Shown in pieces: positions 1 to 11,507 of a stretch of 64,000 nucleotides of DNA. The notes beneath the pieces were generated by a model, which ran no database searches, was not told the origin of the DNA, and was given only the letters and a program-made list of their open reading frames with translations. A program made the translations under genes and the position numbers. Source of the stretch: Streptococcus cuniculi (lineage in GTDB: Bacteria; Bacillota; Bacilli; Lactobacillales; Streptococcaceae); the NCBI RefSeq assembly GCF_001921845.1, contig NZ_MSJM01000005.1:124001-188000 (forward strand). Reading direction: 5' to 3'. The first letter of the stretch is position 1, and the number at the start of each line of letters is the position of its first letter.

Positions 1-34
1 CGTGAAGAAAGGAAGCAGGCTTGCCCTGCTGTAA

Positions 35-1330
<1,296 letters not shown>

Positions 1331-1333
<3 letters not shown>

Positions 1334-1830
1334 AATAGTCCAGTGGACTATTTCAATCGGGAGATGGGAGCTTTGCATAGCAAAGGGTCCCTGCCTTCTG
1401 CCTCGTTTTAATCTGGAAATAGGAACACTGCGTAGCAGTGTGTCCCAGTCAGACGGGTTGTTTTAGGCGGGAAATAAGAGGTTGCGGTAGCAACCTCACT
1501 GCTTGATAAGGTCCGGGGGACCTTTTTAAGTTGGAGATAGAAATTCGCGGGAGCGAATTCTCTTCTTAATGAAGTCCGGGGGACCTTTTTAATCTGGAAA
1601 TAAGAGGTTGCGGTAGCAACCTTACTGCTTGATAAGGAGTTGTGCACCTTTTTAGGTTGGAAATAGGAACATTGCGTAGCAGTGTGTCCCTGCCAGAGTG
1701 GGTTGTTTTAGGCGGGAGATAAGAGGTTGCGGTAGCAACCTCACTGCTTGATAAGGTGCAGTGTACCTTTTTAGGTTGGAAATAGGAAGACTGCGTATCA
1801 GTGTGTCCCAGCCAGATGGGGGTAGTCTAG
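1331..1830. repeat. Tandem array of small hairpins (BOX-B-like modules)
   Basis: About 500 nt with no credible gene, made almost entirely of short perfect stems. Examples are 1331-1355 (TGAAATAGTCC/GGACTATTTCA), 1371-1385, 1425-1441 (ACACTGC-GTA-GCAGTGT), 1478-1497 (GAGGTTGC-GGTA-GCAACCTC), 1508-1524 (AAGGTCC-GGG-GGACCTT, then Ts), 1542-1559 (AATTCGC-GGGA-GCGAATT, a GNRA loop), 1605-1622 and 1723-1742 (repeats of the GAGGTTGC stem). The composite module recurs at about 120-125 nt (stems at 1478, 1605, 1723). Joining sequences of the form GTTGGAAATAGGA separate the stems. On the opposite strand these resemble the CCTATTTCCAACC linker in the BOX-like element at 62733-62947. Function unknown. 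Confidence 0.75.
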
Positions 1831-2130
1831 AGATGAGGCTGGGATAAAAGTCCCTTACTTCGTTACGTTTCATAGCTTTAACAGGTTGACGCAGTAGTTG
1901 TCTGGTTAGTAAAACGTTGATAAATCAACATTCTATTAGAAGAGGCTAGCGAAGAATTGTTCGCTAGCCTTATTTCCAACCTTCCACAATTCTTGATTGT
2001 GAAAGCTAGTCAACTTGCGGATATCAACAGTCAGGGGAGTGACTGTTGATACCCGAGCCTAAAAATTAGAAAGCGAGGTCTACGAAATCGAACTCTTGCG
2101 AGTTACCGATTTCTGTCCCACTCCCAGCTT
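1831..2130. repeat. Non-coding hairpin-rich repeat region
   Basis: Continues the gene-free stretch. It holds three clear stems: 1940-1970 (GGCTAGCGAA...TTCGCTAGCC), 1985-2003 (CACAAT...ATTGTG) and 2019-2051 (ATCAACAGTC...GACTGTTGAT). The first two motifs have counterparts in the element at 62733-62947 (CTAGC and CACAATT/AATTGTG stems), so this is probably another degenerate BOX-like copy. No plausible reading frame with a ribosome binding site was seen. Confidence 0.5.
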
Positions 2131-2160
2131 TTTGCCTTACGGACGGAACGATATTAAACA

Positions 2161-2200
2161 TAAAAACCAGAAGTTCATATGTGGACGAGCTTCTGGTTTT
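2161..2200. terminator. Bidirectional intrinsic terminator
   Basis: AAAAACCAGAAG and CTTCTGGTTTTT form a 12-bp stem with a 16-nt loop. A-run before and T-run after suit both strands. It can end readthrough from the purA side and the monooxygenase gene on the minus strand. Confidence 0.85.
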
Positions 2201-2305
2201 TATAGTGGATTGAGCAAGGAATAGGACAAGGCAAGGAGCTGCAGATAGAACTGACGTTCATCAAAGCGATTTAACGATGTCCTAACCTTTATTCAATTCA
2301 TTATA
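2201..2305. repeat. RUP-like MITE, full copy 1
   Basis: A 105-bp unit with terminal inverted repeats (TATAGTGGATTGA... and ...TTCAATTCATTATA) beginning and ending in TA. The same unit is found inverted at 25649-25753 and truncated at 16582-16650. Size and ends match the pneumococcal RUP family (about 107 bp, thought to be mobilised by an IS630-type transposase). It sits directly against the terminator T-run. Confidence 0.8.
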
Positions 2306-2332
2306 GGTGTTCATGTTTTGTTTCTGTCTTTA

Positions 2333-3658
2333 CTAGTTTTCGTGTCGAATGCCGTATTGATGAGGAACGCCGAGATGGTCGCGCAGAGTTGACCCTTCGT
2401 AATCGGTATGGAACAGGCCGCGCTCTTGAAGGATCGGCACTACTTGCTCAACGAAGGCACGAACGCCATCGTGTGCCAAGTCTGGAACGATGGAAAAGCC
2501 GTCAGTTGCCCCTGCTTCAAACCATTCTTGTAAGAAGTCGGCCACATCCTTGGTTGTTCCGACAACTACTGGGTGATAGTTAATCACTCCGTGTGCCAGC
2601 GTATCAATAGGAGAATATCCTTCTTTTAACACTTCTAGAGCACGCGGGGAGCGAGGATCGTGCAGATTGACCCGAGCGAGTTTGAGCCAGCTTTCAGGAA
2701 GCGGTTGATACGGGTCAATGCCTTGGAAATTCAAGCCAACCATGGCCCCAAGATAGGACAGGCGGTGTGCTAATTCTTCCTTGTCATATTCTAGGACAGT
2801 CCTGCGCCGAGCGAGGGCTTCTTCTTTACTGTCTGCGATGGTGAACATAAAACCTGTAAAGACGTTGATGTCGTCGGCAGAACGTCCGTGCGCCATCGCG
2901 CTTTCGCGCAATATATTGCGATATTCACGGGCTTCTTCAATGGTAAAGGGATTAGCATAGACACCAGAAGCAAAACGTCCTGCTAGTCGAATGCCCTCTG
3001 GGCTAGGGCCCGCTTGAAAAATCGGGGGCTGTCCTTGTTCAGACGGCGGGATTGGAAGAGGACCCTTGGTTTGAATATACTCTCCCTCGTAATTGACAGG
3101 CTTGATGTGACGCATATCTGCAAATTGCCCAGACTCCTTGTCGTGGAGGTAGGCCCCTTCTCCCCAAGAACCCCACAGCCCTTGGACAGCTTCAATCATC
3201 TCATGTGCTCTGCCATATCGCTCGTGGGTTGATTTTAGATGTGTCCCGAAATTTGCCGCTGTTGCTGGTGTCGAAGTGGTGACGGCATTCCAGCCGACAC
3301 GTCCATGGCTGACCACATCCAATGCCTTGAGGTGACGAGCGAGATTATAGGGCTCGTTAAAGGTCGTTGAAAAGGTTCCGACTAATCCGATATGCTTGGT
3401 GGCTCTCGCAACAGAAGTCATGGCTATCAGCGGGTCCATGGAATGCATGGGCGTATCCTGTGTCAGGTCATTGACCAGAGCAGGGGTATCTGCCATAAAC
3501 AGGGCGTGGAGCTTTCCTTTTTCGGCTAACTGCGCCATTTCCACATAGAGGTCCATATCCGTATAGGCGTCTGCTTTGGCTTCAGGCAAGCGCCAAGTCT
3601 TAAATTCACCTCCATAGCCTGACACCATTTGTAGGACAATCTTCATTTGTTTGTTCAT
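2333..3658 (-). CDS. LLM-class flavin-dependent monooxygenase (NtaA/SnaA/DszA type)
   Basis: A 441-residue bacterial-luciferase-fold oxidoreductase that would use reduced FMN supplied by a separate reductase. The NtaA/SnaA/DszA subgroup is suggested by length and by segments such as ALFMADTPALV near the N-terminus, the conserved SHGRVGWNAVTT motif (about residues 117-128), and a QAGPSPEGIRLAGRFA motif about two thirds along. Substrate cannot be read from sequence; relatives act on chelators, sulfur heterocycles, sulfonates or dimethyl sulfide. It is transcribed divergently from a TetR regulator 206 nt away, which is its likely controller. Such enzymes are not core in streptococci, so this pair is probably accessory. 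Confidence 0.88.
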   Translation of the reverse strand: MNKQMKIVLQMVSGYGGEFKTWRLPEAKADAYTDMDLYVEMAQLAEKGKLHALFMADTPALVNDLTQDTPMHSMDPLIAMTSVARATKHIGLVGTFSTTFNEPYNLARHLKALDVVSHGRVGWNAVTTSTPATAANFGTHLKSTHERYGRAHEMIEAVQGLWGSWGEGAYLHDKESGQFADMRHIKPVNYEGEYIQTKGPLPIPPSEQGQPPIFQAGPSPEGIRLAGRFASGVYANPFTIEEAREYRNILRESAMAHGRSADDINVFTGFMFTIADSKEEALARRRTVLEYDKEELAHRLSYLGAMVGLNFQGIDPYQPLPESWLKLARVNLHDPRSPRALEVLKEGYSPIDTLAHGVINYHPVVVGTTKDVADFLQEWFEAGATDGFSIVPDLAHDGVRAFVEQVVPILQERGLFHTDYEGSTLRDHLGVPHQYGIRHEN

Positions 3659-3779
3659 CTTTGTTACACTAACCTTTCCATTCTAGACATGGCCATCCGT
3701 ATCAAAATCTTTGCACTAGCATAGAAATTTATCAGACGATGTGCCGATTGCCTTCTTGTTTTCTTTCTGTTATAGTTTA

Positions 3780-3864
3780 TATAGTACAACTGTCATTTAG
3801 ATTCGTCAATTGACACTATTGGGCAATCTGTCACTTAAAAGACATAAGAGAAAGGACTGTCACT
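3780..3864. promoter_or_regulatory. Divergent control region with repeated TGTCA motifs
   Basis: Between the monooxygenase and the TetR gene lie several TGTCA/TGACA half-sites: CTGTCATTT (about 3790), the palindrome GTCAATTGAC (3805-3814), CTGTCACTT (about 3828) and CTGTCACTT again just before the TTG start. This repetition is what an autoregulatory TetR operator would look like. Inference from pattern and context only. Confidence 0.45.
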
Positions 3865-4422
3865 TTGAAACAGGATTTACGTTTTCAAAAAACAGAAAAA
3901 GCACTCCAAAACGCCTTTTTAGAGTTGCTACAAAGCAAAGAAATCAGTAAAATTTCGGTCAAGGAAATATGCAGCTTGGCTCAGGTATCTCGAAATGCCT
4001 TTTACCAGCATTATGAGACGAAAGAGCACCTTTATGACAATCTGCTAAACGATATTCTTCTATCAATTGAGCAGGCTTGTAAGCCCCTCGTCAAAGATTT
4101 GGCACATATCTCCGCAGCTGAAGGTCGCTTGTTTTTGGACAATATCCTCCGAGCAGTGGAGCAACATCGTTTTGTGATGTATCGCCTATTGACCAGTCAG
4201 CCAGCTGCCTTTTCTGCTGCCTTTCATAAGATGCTTCTTTCTGCCACCATAGAAGGCAGTCAGACGCTGATGACGACCCCTGACATCTCCTATCTGCATA
4301 TTTTTTCAGGTGGTGTGACAGCCTTTGTCAGCTATTGGCTGCTAGAAACCAGCTTCACTTTAGAAGAAGCCCAAGAAAAACTATTTGCTATTTTAGGTCA
4401 ATTAAGGGTTGTGTCGGATTGA
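3865..4422 (+). CDS. TetR/AcrR-family transcriptional regulator
   Basis: A 185-residue one-domain-plus-ligand-domain repressor. The N-terminal HTH is clear: KISVKEICSLAQVSRNAFYQHY around residues 30-51, followed by YETKEHLYDNL. The C-terminal half resembles the helical effector domain found in DhaS-like TetR proteins. The start is TTG at 3865, preceded by AGAGAAAGGA; the ORF begins MKQDLRFQKTEKAL, which is normal for this subgroup. Divergent from the flavin monooxygenase, which it likely controls. Ligand unknown. Confidence 0.88.
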   Translation: MKQDLRFQKTEKALQNAFLELLQSKEISKISVKEICSLAQVSRNAFYQHYETKEHLYDNLLNDILLSIEQACKPLVKDLAHISAAEGRLFLDNILRAVEQHRFVMYRLLTSQPAAFSAAFHKMLLSATIEGSQTLMTTPDISYLHIFSGGVTAFVSYWLLETSFTLEEAQEKLFAILGQLRVVSD

Positions 4423-4579
4423 GGTTTATTTCTGACAATCCCGCTAAATATTCCGAAAATGAAAAAAGAGAATTCCTTTAAGCCTTGTTTAAGTTTTGCG
4501 GGTTATACTAAGACCATCCAATAAAAACCTCCTACTAATTGGATCACCTTTCAACTTTTTCAATATTATCTCCTTAATG

Positions 4580-4605
4580 AAAGCCATCTCATCAGGTGGC
4601 TTTTC
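4580..4605 (+). terminator. Intrinsic terminator upstream of yajC
   Basis: AAAGCCATCT and AGGTGGCTTT form a stem with one G-T pair and a CATC loop, followed by a T-rich tract. It would end transcription from the TetR gene. Its position between 4422 and 4657 otherwise holds only AT-rich sequence. Confidence 0.7.
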
Positions 4606-4656
4606 TTTTGGAGAATCTTTTGTTATAATAAATTATATTAAAAAAGGAGTGATACT

Positions 4657-4965
4657 ATGGGTCCATTTTTGTTTCCACTATTGATGGTGGCAATGTTAGG
4701 GTTTATGATTTTTTCACAGCGCAAGCAACAAAAAAATCGGATGGAAGTCTTGAACCAAATTCAAAAGGGTGATGAGATTATTACCATCGGTGGCTTGTAT
4801 GGAATTGTGGATGAAATCAACGAACAAAAAGTCGTTTTAGATGTGGATGGTGTCTATTTGACATTTGAACGTTCGGCTATCCGTGGCCGTGTGAACCAAG
4901 CAACAGCTGTTGCAACAGTTGTTGAAGAACCAGTAGTGGAAGACACTGCTGTGACAGAAGAATAA
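4657..4965 (+). CDS. yajC: Preprotein translocase accessory subunit YajC
   Basis: A 102-residue single-pass membrane protein that associates with SecDF/YidC in the Sec pathway. One N-terminal membrane segment (FLFPLLMVAMLGFMIF) is followed by the family motif RKQQKNRMEVLNQIQKGDEI and ITIGGLYGIVDEI, then an acidic C-terminal tail. ATG at 4657 is preceded by AAAAAAGGAG with good spacing. Monocistronic by appearance; uppS has its own promoter 30 nt upstream. Confidence 0.95.
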   Translation: MGPFLFPLLMVAMLGFMIFSQRKQQKNRMEVLNQIQKGDEIITIGGLYGIVDEINEQKVVLDVDGVYLTFERSAIRGRVNQATAVATVVEEPVVEDTAVTEE

Positions 4966-5074
4966 GCATTCACAGGAAGCTGGGCTCATGTCCAGTTTTT
5001 TTATTTTTGCTAGGGAAGGTGGCATTTGAGCTGACAGGCAGAAACCCTTGCACTTTCGCATTTTTAGTAAAATA

Positions 5075-5083
5075 TGGTATAAT
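5075..5083 (+). promoter_or_regulatory. Extended -10 promoter of uppS
   Basis: TGG-TATAAT (TATAAT at 5078-5083) lies 27 nt before the uppS ATG. A weak -35 (TTCGCA, 5055-5060) gives a 17-nt spacer. The extended TG element compensates for the poor -35. Confidence 0.6.
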
Positions 5084-5110
5084 GAAATGATTATAATGTG
5101 AGGATAAAAC

Positions 5111-5866
5111 ATGTTCCGCTTTCCGTTTAAGAAAAAAGAAATCATTGAAACAGCTATTCAGGTACCAAAGCACATCGCCATCATCATGGATGGGAATGGT
5201 CGCTGGGCTAAAAAACGCCTGCAGCCGCGTGTCATGGGGCACAAGGCAGGTATGGATGCCTTGCAAAAAATTACCAAAGCAGCTTCTAATATGGGTGTGA
5301 AGGTTTTGACTGTCTATGCCTTCTCGACTGAAAATTGGACCCGTCCAGAAAAAGAAGTGACGTTCATCATGAACTTGCCCGTTGAATTTTATGACAAATA
5401 TGTGCCTGACTTGCATGCCAACAATGTGAAAATCCAGATGATTGGTGAACATTCACGCTTGCCAGAAGCAACGAAAACCGCTATGGCAAATGCCATGCAA
5501 AAGACCAAGCACAATACAGGCTTGATTTTAAACTTTGCCTTGAACTATGGGGGGCGTGATGAGATGACCCATGCGGTAAGAGAGATTGCTCAAGCAGTGT
5601 TGGATTCTAAGTTCAATCCTGGGGAGATTGATGAGCAGTTGATTGCTGATTATCTTTATACCAATAAATTACCGGCTAGTCTACGCGATCCAGACTTGGT
5701 CATTCGGACCAGTGGTGAATTGCGGTTGAGCAACTTTTTGCCGTGGCAAACAGCCTATAGTGAGCTTTATTTTACCGATATTGCCTGGCCAGATTTTGAT
5801 GAAAAAGCGCTTCATGAAGCGATAAAAGAATACAATAGACGCCACAGACGTTTCGGTGGTATCTAA
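5111..5866 (+). CDS. uppS: Undecaprenyl diphosphate synthase
   Basis: Cis-prenyltransferase that adds eight isopentenyl units to farnesyl diphosphate to make the C55 lipid carrier for peptidoglycan, teichoic acid and capsule assembly. 251 residues, normal length. Hallmarks: HIAIIMDGNGRWAKKR near residue 20-35 with the catalytic Asp, AFSTENW (about 74-80), and the C-terminal RTSGELRLSNFLPWQ plus YSELYF. First gene of the uppS-cdsA-rseP-proS cluster, a conserved Firmicute arrangement; cdsA starts 12 nt after its stop. Confidence 0.98.
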   Translation: MFRFPFKKKEIIETAIQVPKHIAIIMDGNGRWAKKRLQPRVMGHKAGMDALQKITKAASNMGVKVLTVYAFSTENWTRPEKEVTFIMNLPVEFYDKYVPDLHANNVKIQMIGEHSRLPEATKTAMANAMQKTKHNTGLILNFALNYGGRDEMTHAVREIAQAVLDSKFNPGEIDEQLIADYLYTNKLPASLRDPDLVIRTSGELRLSNFLPWQTAYSELYFTDIAWPDFDEKALHEAIKEYNRRHRRFGGI

Positions 5867-5878
5867 GAGGGAGAAATG

Positions 5879-6685
5879 ATGTCAAAGGATTTACAGAAAC
5901 GAGTGATTTTTGGGGGAGTGGCTCTGGCCATCTTTATCCCTTTCTTACTAAAAGGCGGAGTGCCTTTTCAACTGTTTATTGGTCTTCTCGCCATGATAGC
6001 GACTGCTGAACTCATCAAAATGCACGGTTTATTGCCCAATTCCATCGAGGGCATGTTGGCCATGTTGGGGAGTTTGGTCTTGACCTTGCCCTTGGAGAAC
6101 TATCTGACCTTCCTGCCGACGGATGGGAATTACACAGCCTATGCCATTGTGGTATTTTGCTTATTGGGGTCAACTGTTTTTAATCTTCAGCACTATTCTT
6201 ACTCCGAAGTGGCCTTTCCCATTGCTTCTAGCTTTTATGTCGGCATTGGCTTTCATCATTTGATTTTGGCGCGAATGGACGGACTAGATAAGGTTCTCTT
6301 TGCTCTATTTATCGTCTGGGCGACAGATATTGGAGCCTACATGATTGGTAGCCGCATCGGAAGGCGCAAGCTCATGCCCAAGGTGTCACCGAATAAGACG
6401 TTGGAAGGGAGCCTCGGTGGGATTGTTTCTGCTCTTGTAGTATCTGCTATCTTTATCTTGGTAGATAAGGGAGTGGCATCGGGGTATTCACTTGTCACTA
6501 TGTTGCTCTTGGTGGTTCTCTTTTCCATCTTTGCCCAGTTTGGGGATTTGGTGGAAAGTGCCATTAAGCGCTGCTTTGGGGTCAAGGATTCAGGAAAAGT
6601 GATTCCGGGACACGGTGGCATTTTAGACCGTTTTGATAGTTTGATTTTTGTCTTTCCTATCATGCACTTTTTTGGGTTATTCTAG
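5879..6685 (+). CDS. cdsA: Phosphatidate cytidylyltransferase
   Basis: Integral membrane enzyme making CDP-diacylglycerol from phosphatidic acid and CTP, the branch point for phosphatidylglycerol and cardiolipin. About 268 residues with multiple hydrophobic segments. The CDS family signature lies near the C-terminus: SPNKTLEGSLGG, then GDLVESAIKR and KDSGKVIPGHGGILDRFDS. Two ATG codons are adjacent (5876 and 5879). The Shine-Dalgarno AGAGGGAG (5866-5873) is too close to the first, so 5879 is chosen. Co-transcribed between uppS and rseP. Confidence 0.97.
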   Translation: MSKDLQKRVIFGGVALAIFIPFLLKGGVPFQLFIGLLAMIATAELIKMHGLLPNSIEGMLAMLGSLVLTLPLENYLTFLPTDGNYTAYAIVVFCLLGSTVFNLQHYSYSEVAFPIASSFYVGIGFHHLILARMDGLDKVLFALFIVWATDIGAYMIGSRIGRRKLMPKVSPNKTLEGSLGGIVSALVVSAIFILVDKGVASGYSLVTMLLLVVLFSIFAQFGDLVESAIKRCFGVKDSGKVIPGHGGILDRFDSLIFVFPIMHFFGLF

Positions 6686-6694
6686 GGAGGAATG

Positions 6695-7954
6695 ATGAAG
6701 GGAATTTTAGCATTTATTTTTATTTTTGGCGTGATTGTTGTGGTCCATGAATTCGGGCATTTCTACTTTGCCAAGAAATCAGGGATTCTCGTGCGGGAAT
6801 TTGCGATTGGGATGGGACCGAAAATCTTTGCTCATATTGGCAAAGATGGCACGGCTTATACGATTCGGATTCTGCCCTTGGGTGGCTATGTGCGCATGGC
6901 TGGCTGGGGTGAAGACAAGACAGAGATTAAGACAGGGACTCCTGTTTCTCTTAGTGTCAATGCAGAAGGAGTGGTCACACGAATCAATCTGTCCAATAAG
7001 GTCTTAGATAATACCAGCCTTCCGATGAATGTGACAGCCTATGATTTTGAGGAAAAACTGGAAATCACAGGTTTAGTCTTGGAAGAAAGCAAGACCTTCC
7101 CCGTTGACCACGATGCGACCATTGTCGAAGAAGATGGTACGGAGGTTCGCATTGCACCGCTGGATGTCCAGTATCAAAATGCCTCGGTCTGGGGACGACT
7201 CATCACGAATTTTGCAGGTCCAATGAATAATTTCATCTTGGGCTTTGTCGCTTTTGTTCTCTTTTTCTTTCTACAAGGAGGAGTGCCAGATTATGCCAGC
7301 AACCACGTAACGGTGACAGATGGTGGTGCGATTCAGCAGGCTGGTGTCGTGACAGGCGATCAGATTCTTGCCATCAATGGTGAAAAGGTCCGTGACTACG
7401 ATGCGATTGCTCAGGCGATTGAAAAAGCGAGCCAAGGTGCCAAAATAGCTCCAACCCTATCTGTTGAAATCAGTCATGAGGGGCAGAAAAAGACCCTCGA
7501 TGTGACGACAAAAGAGCAGGATGGTCATTATTACCTAGGTGTTTCACCCATCTTGAAGACAGGCTTTGCGGATAAAGTGGTCGGTGGATTGAAAGAGACC
7601 GTATCTACCAGTCTATTGATTGTGAAGGCTCTAAAAAATATCATTGCCCAATTTGATTTGAATAAATTAGGTGGACCAGTTGCCATTTACCAAATCAGCT
7701 CACAGGCAGCCGATAATGGCTGGGGCTCTGTCTTGCGTCTCCTTGCCATGTTGTCTATTAACTTGGGAATTTTTAACCTGATTCCGATTCCAGCCCTTGA
7801 CGGTGGAAAAATCGTTATCAACATCATCGAAGCTATTCGTAGAAAACCGCTGAAACAAGAAACCGAATCCTACATTACCCTAGCAGGTGTTGCTGTCATG
7901 GTTATCCTCATGATTGCGGTTACCTGGAACGATATTTTACGTGTCTTTTTTTAA
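6695..7954 (+). CDS. rseP: Site-2 membrane metalloprotease RseP/Eep
   Basis: Intramembrane zinc protease of the M50 family; the streptococcal/enterococcal orthologue Eep processes signal peptides of lipoproteins and peptide pheromones. HEFGHF near residue 18 supplies the zinc ligands and catalytic Glu in the first membrane helix. [12 protein letters not shown] near residue 370 is the second conserved metal-binding motif. A PDZ domain lies between (around the [19 protein letters not shown] segment). Two consecutive ATGs exist. AGGGAGG at 6684-6690 is spaced properly only for the second (6695). About 419 residues, typical. Confidence 0.97.
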   Translation: MKGILAFIFIFGVIVVVHEFGHFYFAKKSGILVREFAIGMGPKIFAHIGKDGTAYTIRILPLGGYVRMAGWGEDKTEIKTGTPVSLSVNAEGVVTRINLSNKVLDNTSLPMNVTAYDFEEKLEITGLVLEESKTFPVDHDATIVEEDGTEVRIAPLDVQYQNASVWGRLITNFAGPMNNFILGFVAFVLFFFLQGGVPDYASNHVTVTDGGAIQQAGVVTGDQILAINGEKVRDYDAIAQAIEKASQGAKIAPTLSVEISHEGQKKTLDVTTKEQDGHYYLGVSPILKTGFADKVVGGLKETVSTSLLIVKALKNIIAQFDLNKLGGPVAIYQISSQAADNGWGSVLRLLAMLSINLGIFNLIPIPALDGGKIVINIIEAIRRKPLKQETESYITLAGVAVMVILMIAVTWNDILRVFF

Positions 7955-7962
7955 AAGATTGA

Positions 7963-9840
<1,878 letters not shown>

Positions 9841-9851
9841 TAAGAAAAGGT

Positions 9852-9878
9852 CTCAACCAGGTTGGTTGAGCTTTTTTT
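9852..9878 (+). terminator. proS terminator
   Basis: CTCAACC (9852-9858), loop AGGTT, GGTTGAG (9864-9870), then a run of Ts. Confidence 0.9.
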
Positions 9879-9964
9879 ATGGTCTAGTATGGTAGATACG
9901 CAAAGCCGTTGTAAAAAAAGAGTTCCAACATTTAGGGGAGTCATAAATATAATGCCTCAAAGTA

Positions 9965-10406
9965 TTTACACCCCACCCCCGATGTGCTATAATCAAAGAG
10001 AGTGTTATGAAAAGATGAAAAAGCTCGATTTTGTATGCGGTTACAAATGCTAGCTTTTGGAGCAGACACTTAATGACAATAAGATGATGCAATCAAATTA
10101 CGTGGAGAAGGGAGAGGATAGTTGATTGACAAATAGATTAGACGGGCTCTGTTTGTTAAAAGCTTTATTCTTGCGTTCTGAAGAGAACGTCAACGGTAGC
10201 AAGTATCGCTTGAGCCGATAGCCGGCTCCATTTCCCTAATTATCTTAGTGACATAAACTTTCTATTTCTGTGCGGCTTAAGGAGATGATTTCCTTATTTG
10301 ACCTATTGAGGGGATAGGGCTAAGAAAGCGAGTACAGGAAGTAGATGAAGATGATACCTTGTGTCCCTAATGACACACTGTATCGAAGAAATAAACAATA
10401 AGGATT
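9965..10406 (+). promoter_or_regulatory. Promoter and about 400-nt leader of the surface adhesin gene
   Basis: TTTACA (9965-9970), a 17-nt spacer and TATAAT (9988-9993) form a near-consensus promoter. The next sizeable open reading frame begins only at 10407. The leader contains a hairpin GAGCCG/CGGCTC (10212-10228) and a possible 12-codon peptide starting at 10015 (MKKLDFVCGYKC). No known riboswitch class was recognised. The rest of this gap shows nothing coding. A second promoter closer to the gene cannot be excluded. Confidence 0.55.
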
Positions 10407-11507
10407 GTGAACAATATGAAAAAACTTTTGAAAAAGTTCGTATACCTTGGGGCTACCTTGGGATTGCTGGTGAGCAATATCGGTAGCGTAGGCCAAGTAT
10501 TTGCGGTAGATGGTCCCTATACAACGGTTAGTGCAGTGGATGATTCATGTAAGGTTGGTAAAAATATCAACAATGAATTTACAGATATCAAAATCGAACA
10601 TAAAAAGTGGAATGGTAATGTAGGTAGCTATGCAGATCCTAGTGATAAAAACTGGCAACCTAATAACTATCAAAATATTCATACTTTTTTTGATGGAACC
10701 TTGAAGAATGAAGATATGTCCTTGAAAAAAGGTGATTTCTTCACAGTACAATTGCCACAAGAGACGCGTTTTAACGATTTGCTTCAACAAGATCTTGCTC
10801 GTGCGAAAGATCTCTACGCGACTGATGGTAGCGGTGCGCTAGTTGCAACAGCCCACTTCGATCCGGCAACTAAGATGATTACTTATATCTTTACCGACTA
10901 TGTAGAAAGCCACAAAGATATTCGTATCCATGCAGAATATATTGAAACGCTGAACCAAGATAAGCTCATAGGAAATATCGATTATACCTTTACAGGAACC
11001 TATGCAGGTATGCAATCTTCCTATACTTACTACTTGGATAACTGGAGAGCTGACGATGTGAATCGCTTTAACAGTGTTAGTTCGGAAGAACCTGTGCAGG
11101 TTGTTACAAAACTGACAGAGGTCAACCCTATCACTAATACCTTTATAGCTGTCATGAATGTTCGGGTTTCAGGAACTGGTAGTGCCTTGATGCTACGCTA
11201 TGACGGTGATTCGAGAGTTCCGCGTAGTCCGAATAGTGAGCTCAGAATTTATGCCGTGCCAGAAAATGAAGACCTCGTTGGAAGTTTCCGTTCTTATAGC
11301 AGTACTTGGACTGATGTAACGGATTCGTTTACTAAGGTGGAAAAAGGTAATAAAATTGAATACACCACTCCAAGTAATACTCACACCAAATATGTCGTTG
11401 TTTCACACGGGAACTACCTTCCAAATCTAGGGTTTGGCATCTTTCAGACGCGACCTATACAGATAAAACTTCAGGAACTACAAAGGCTTCAGGTATTATC
11501 GTTTTAG
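10407..11507 (+). pseudogene. LPXTG surface adhesin, 5' part (frameshifted)
   Basis: Encodes the secreted N-terminal half of a cell-wall-anchored adhesin. A signal peptide (basic KKLLKKF, hydrophobic stretch, cleavage likely after VFA) is followed by about 320 residues that resemble the paired Ig-like adhesive domains of MSCRAMM proteins (for example TFFDGTLKN..., DIRIHAEYI, TFTGTYAG). The frame ends at a TAG (11505-11507). Reading the sequence just upstream in the frame of the downstream ORF gives SDATYTDKTSGTTKASGIIV, the expected end of such an adhesive domain. So a one-base loss near 11430-11445 (or equivalent) split one gene. Start may be GTG 10407 or ATG 10416. Confidence 0.8.

Noticed and set aside
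1408..1873. Two minus-strand frames of 70-80 codons in the post-purA region
   Set aside because: They run through the tandem hairpin modules, have repeated low-complexity residues and no ribosome binding sites.
4970..5452. 160-codon minus-strand frame
   Set aside because: Antisense to uppS and overlapping its promoter; uppS is unmistakable and the frame has no start signal.
9862..10053. 63-codon frame after proS
   Set aside because: Starts inside the proS terminator and crosses the adhesin promoter; only its last 12 codons could be a leader peptide, with weak support.
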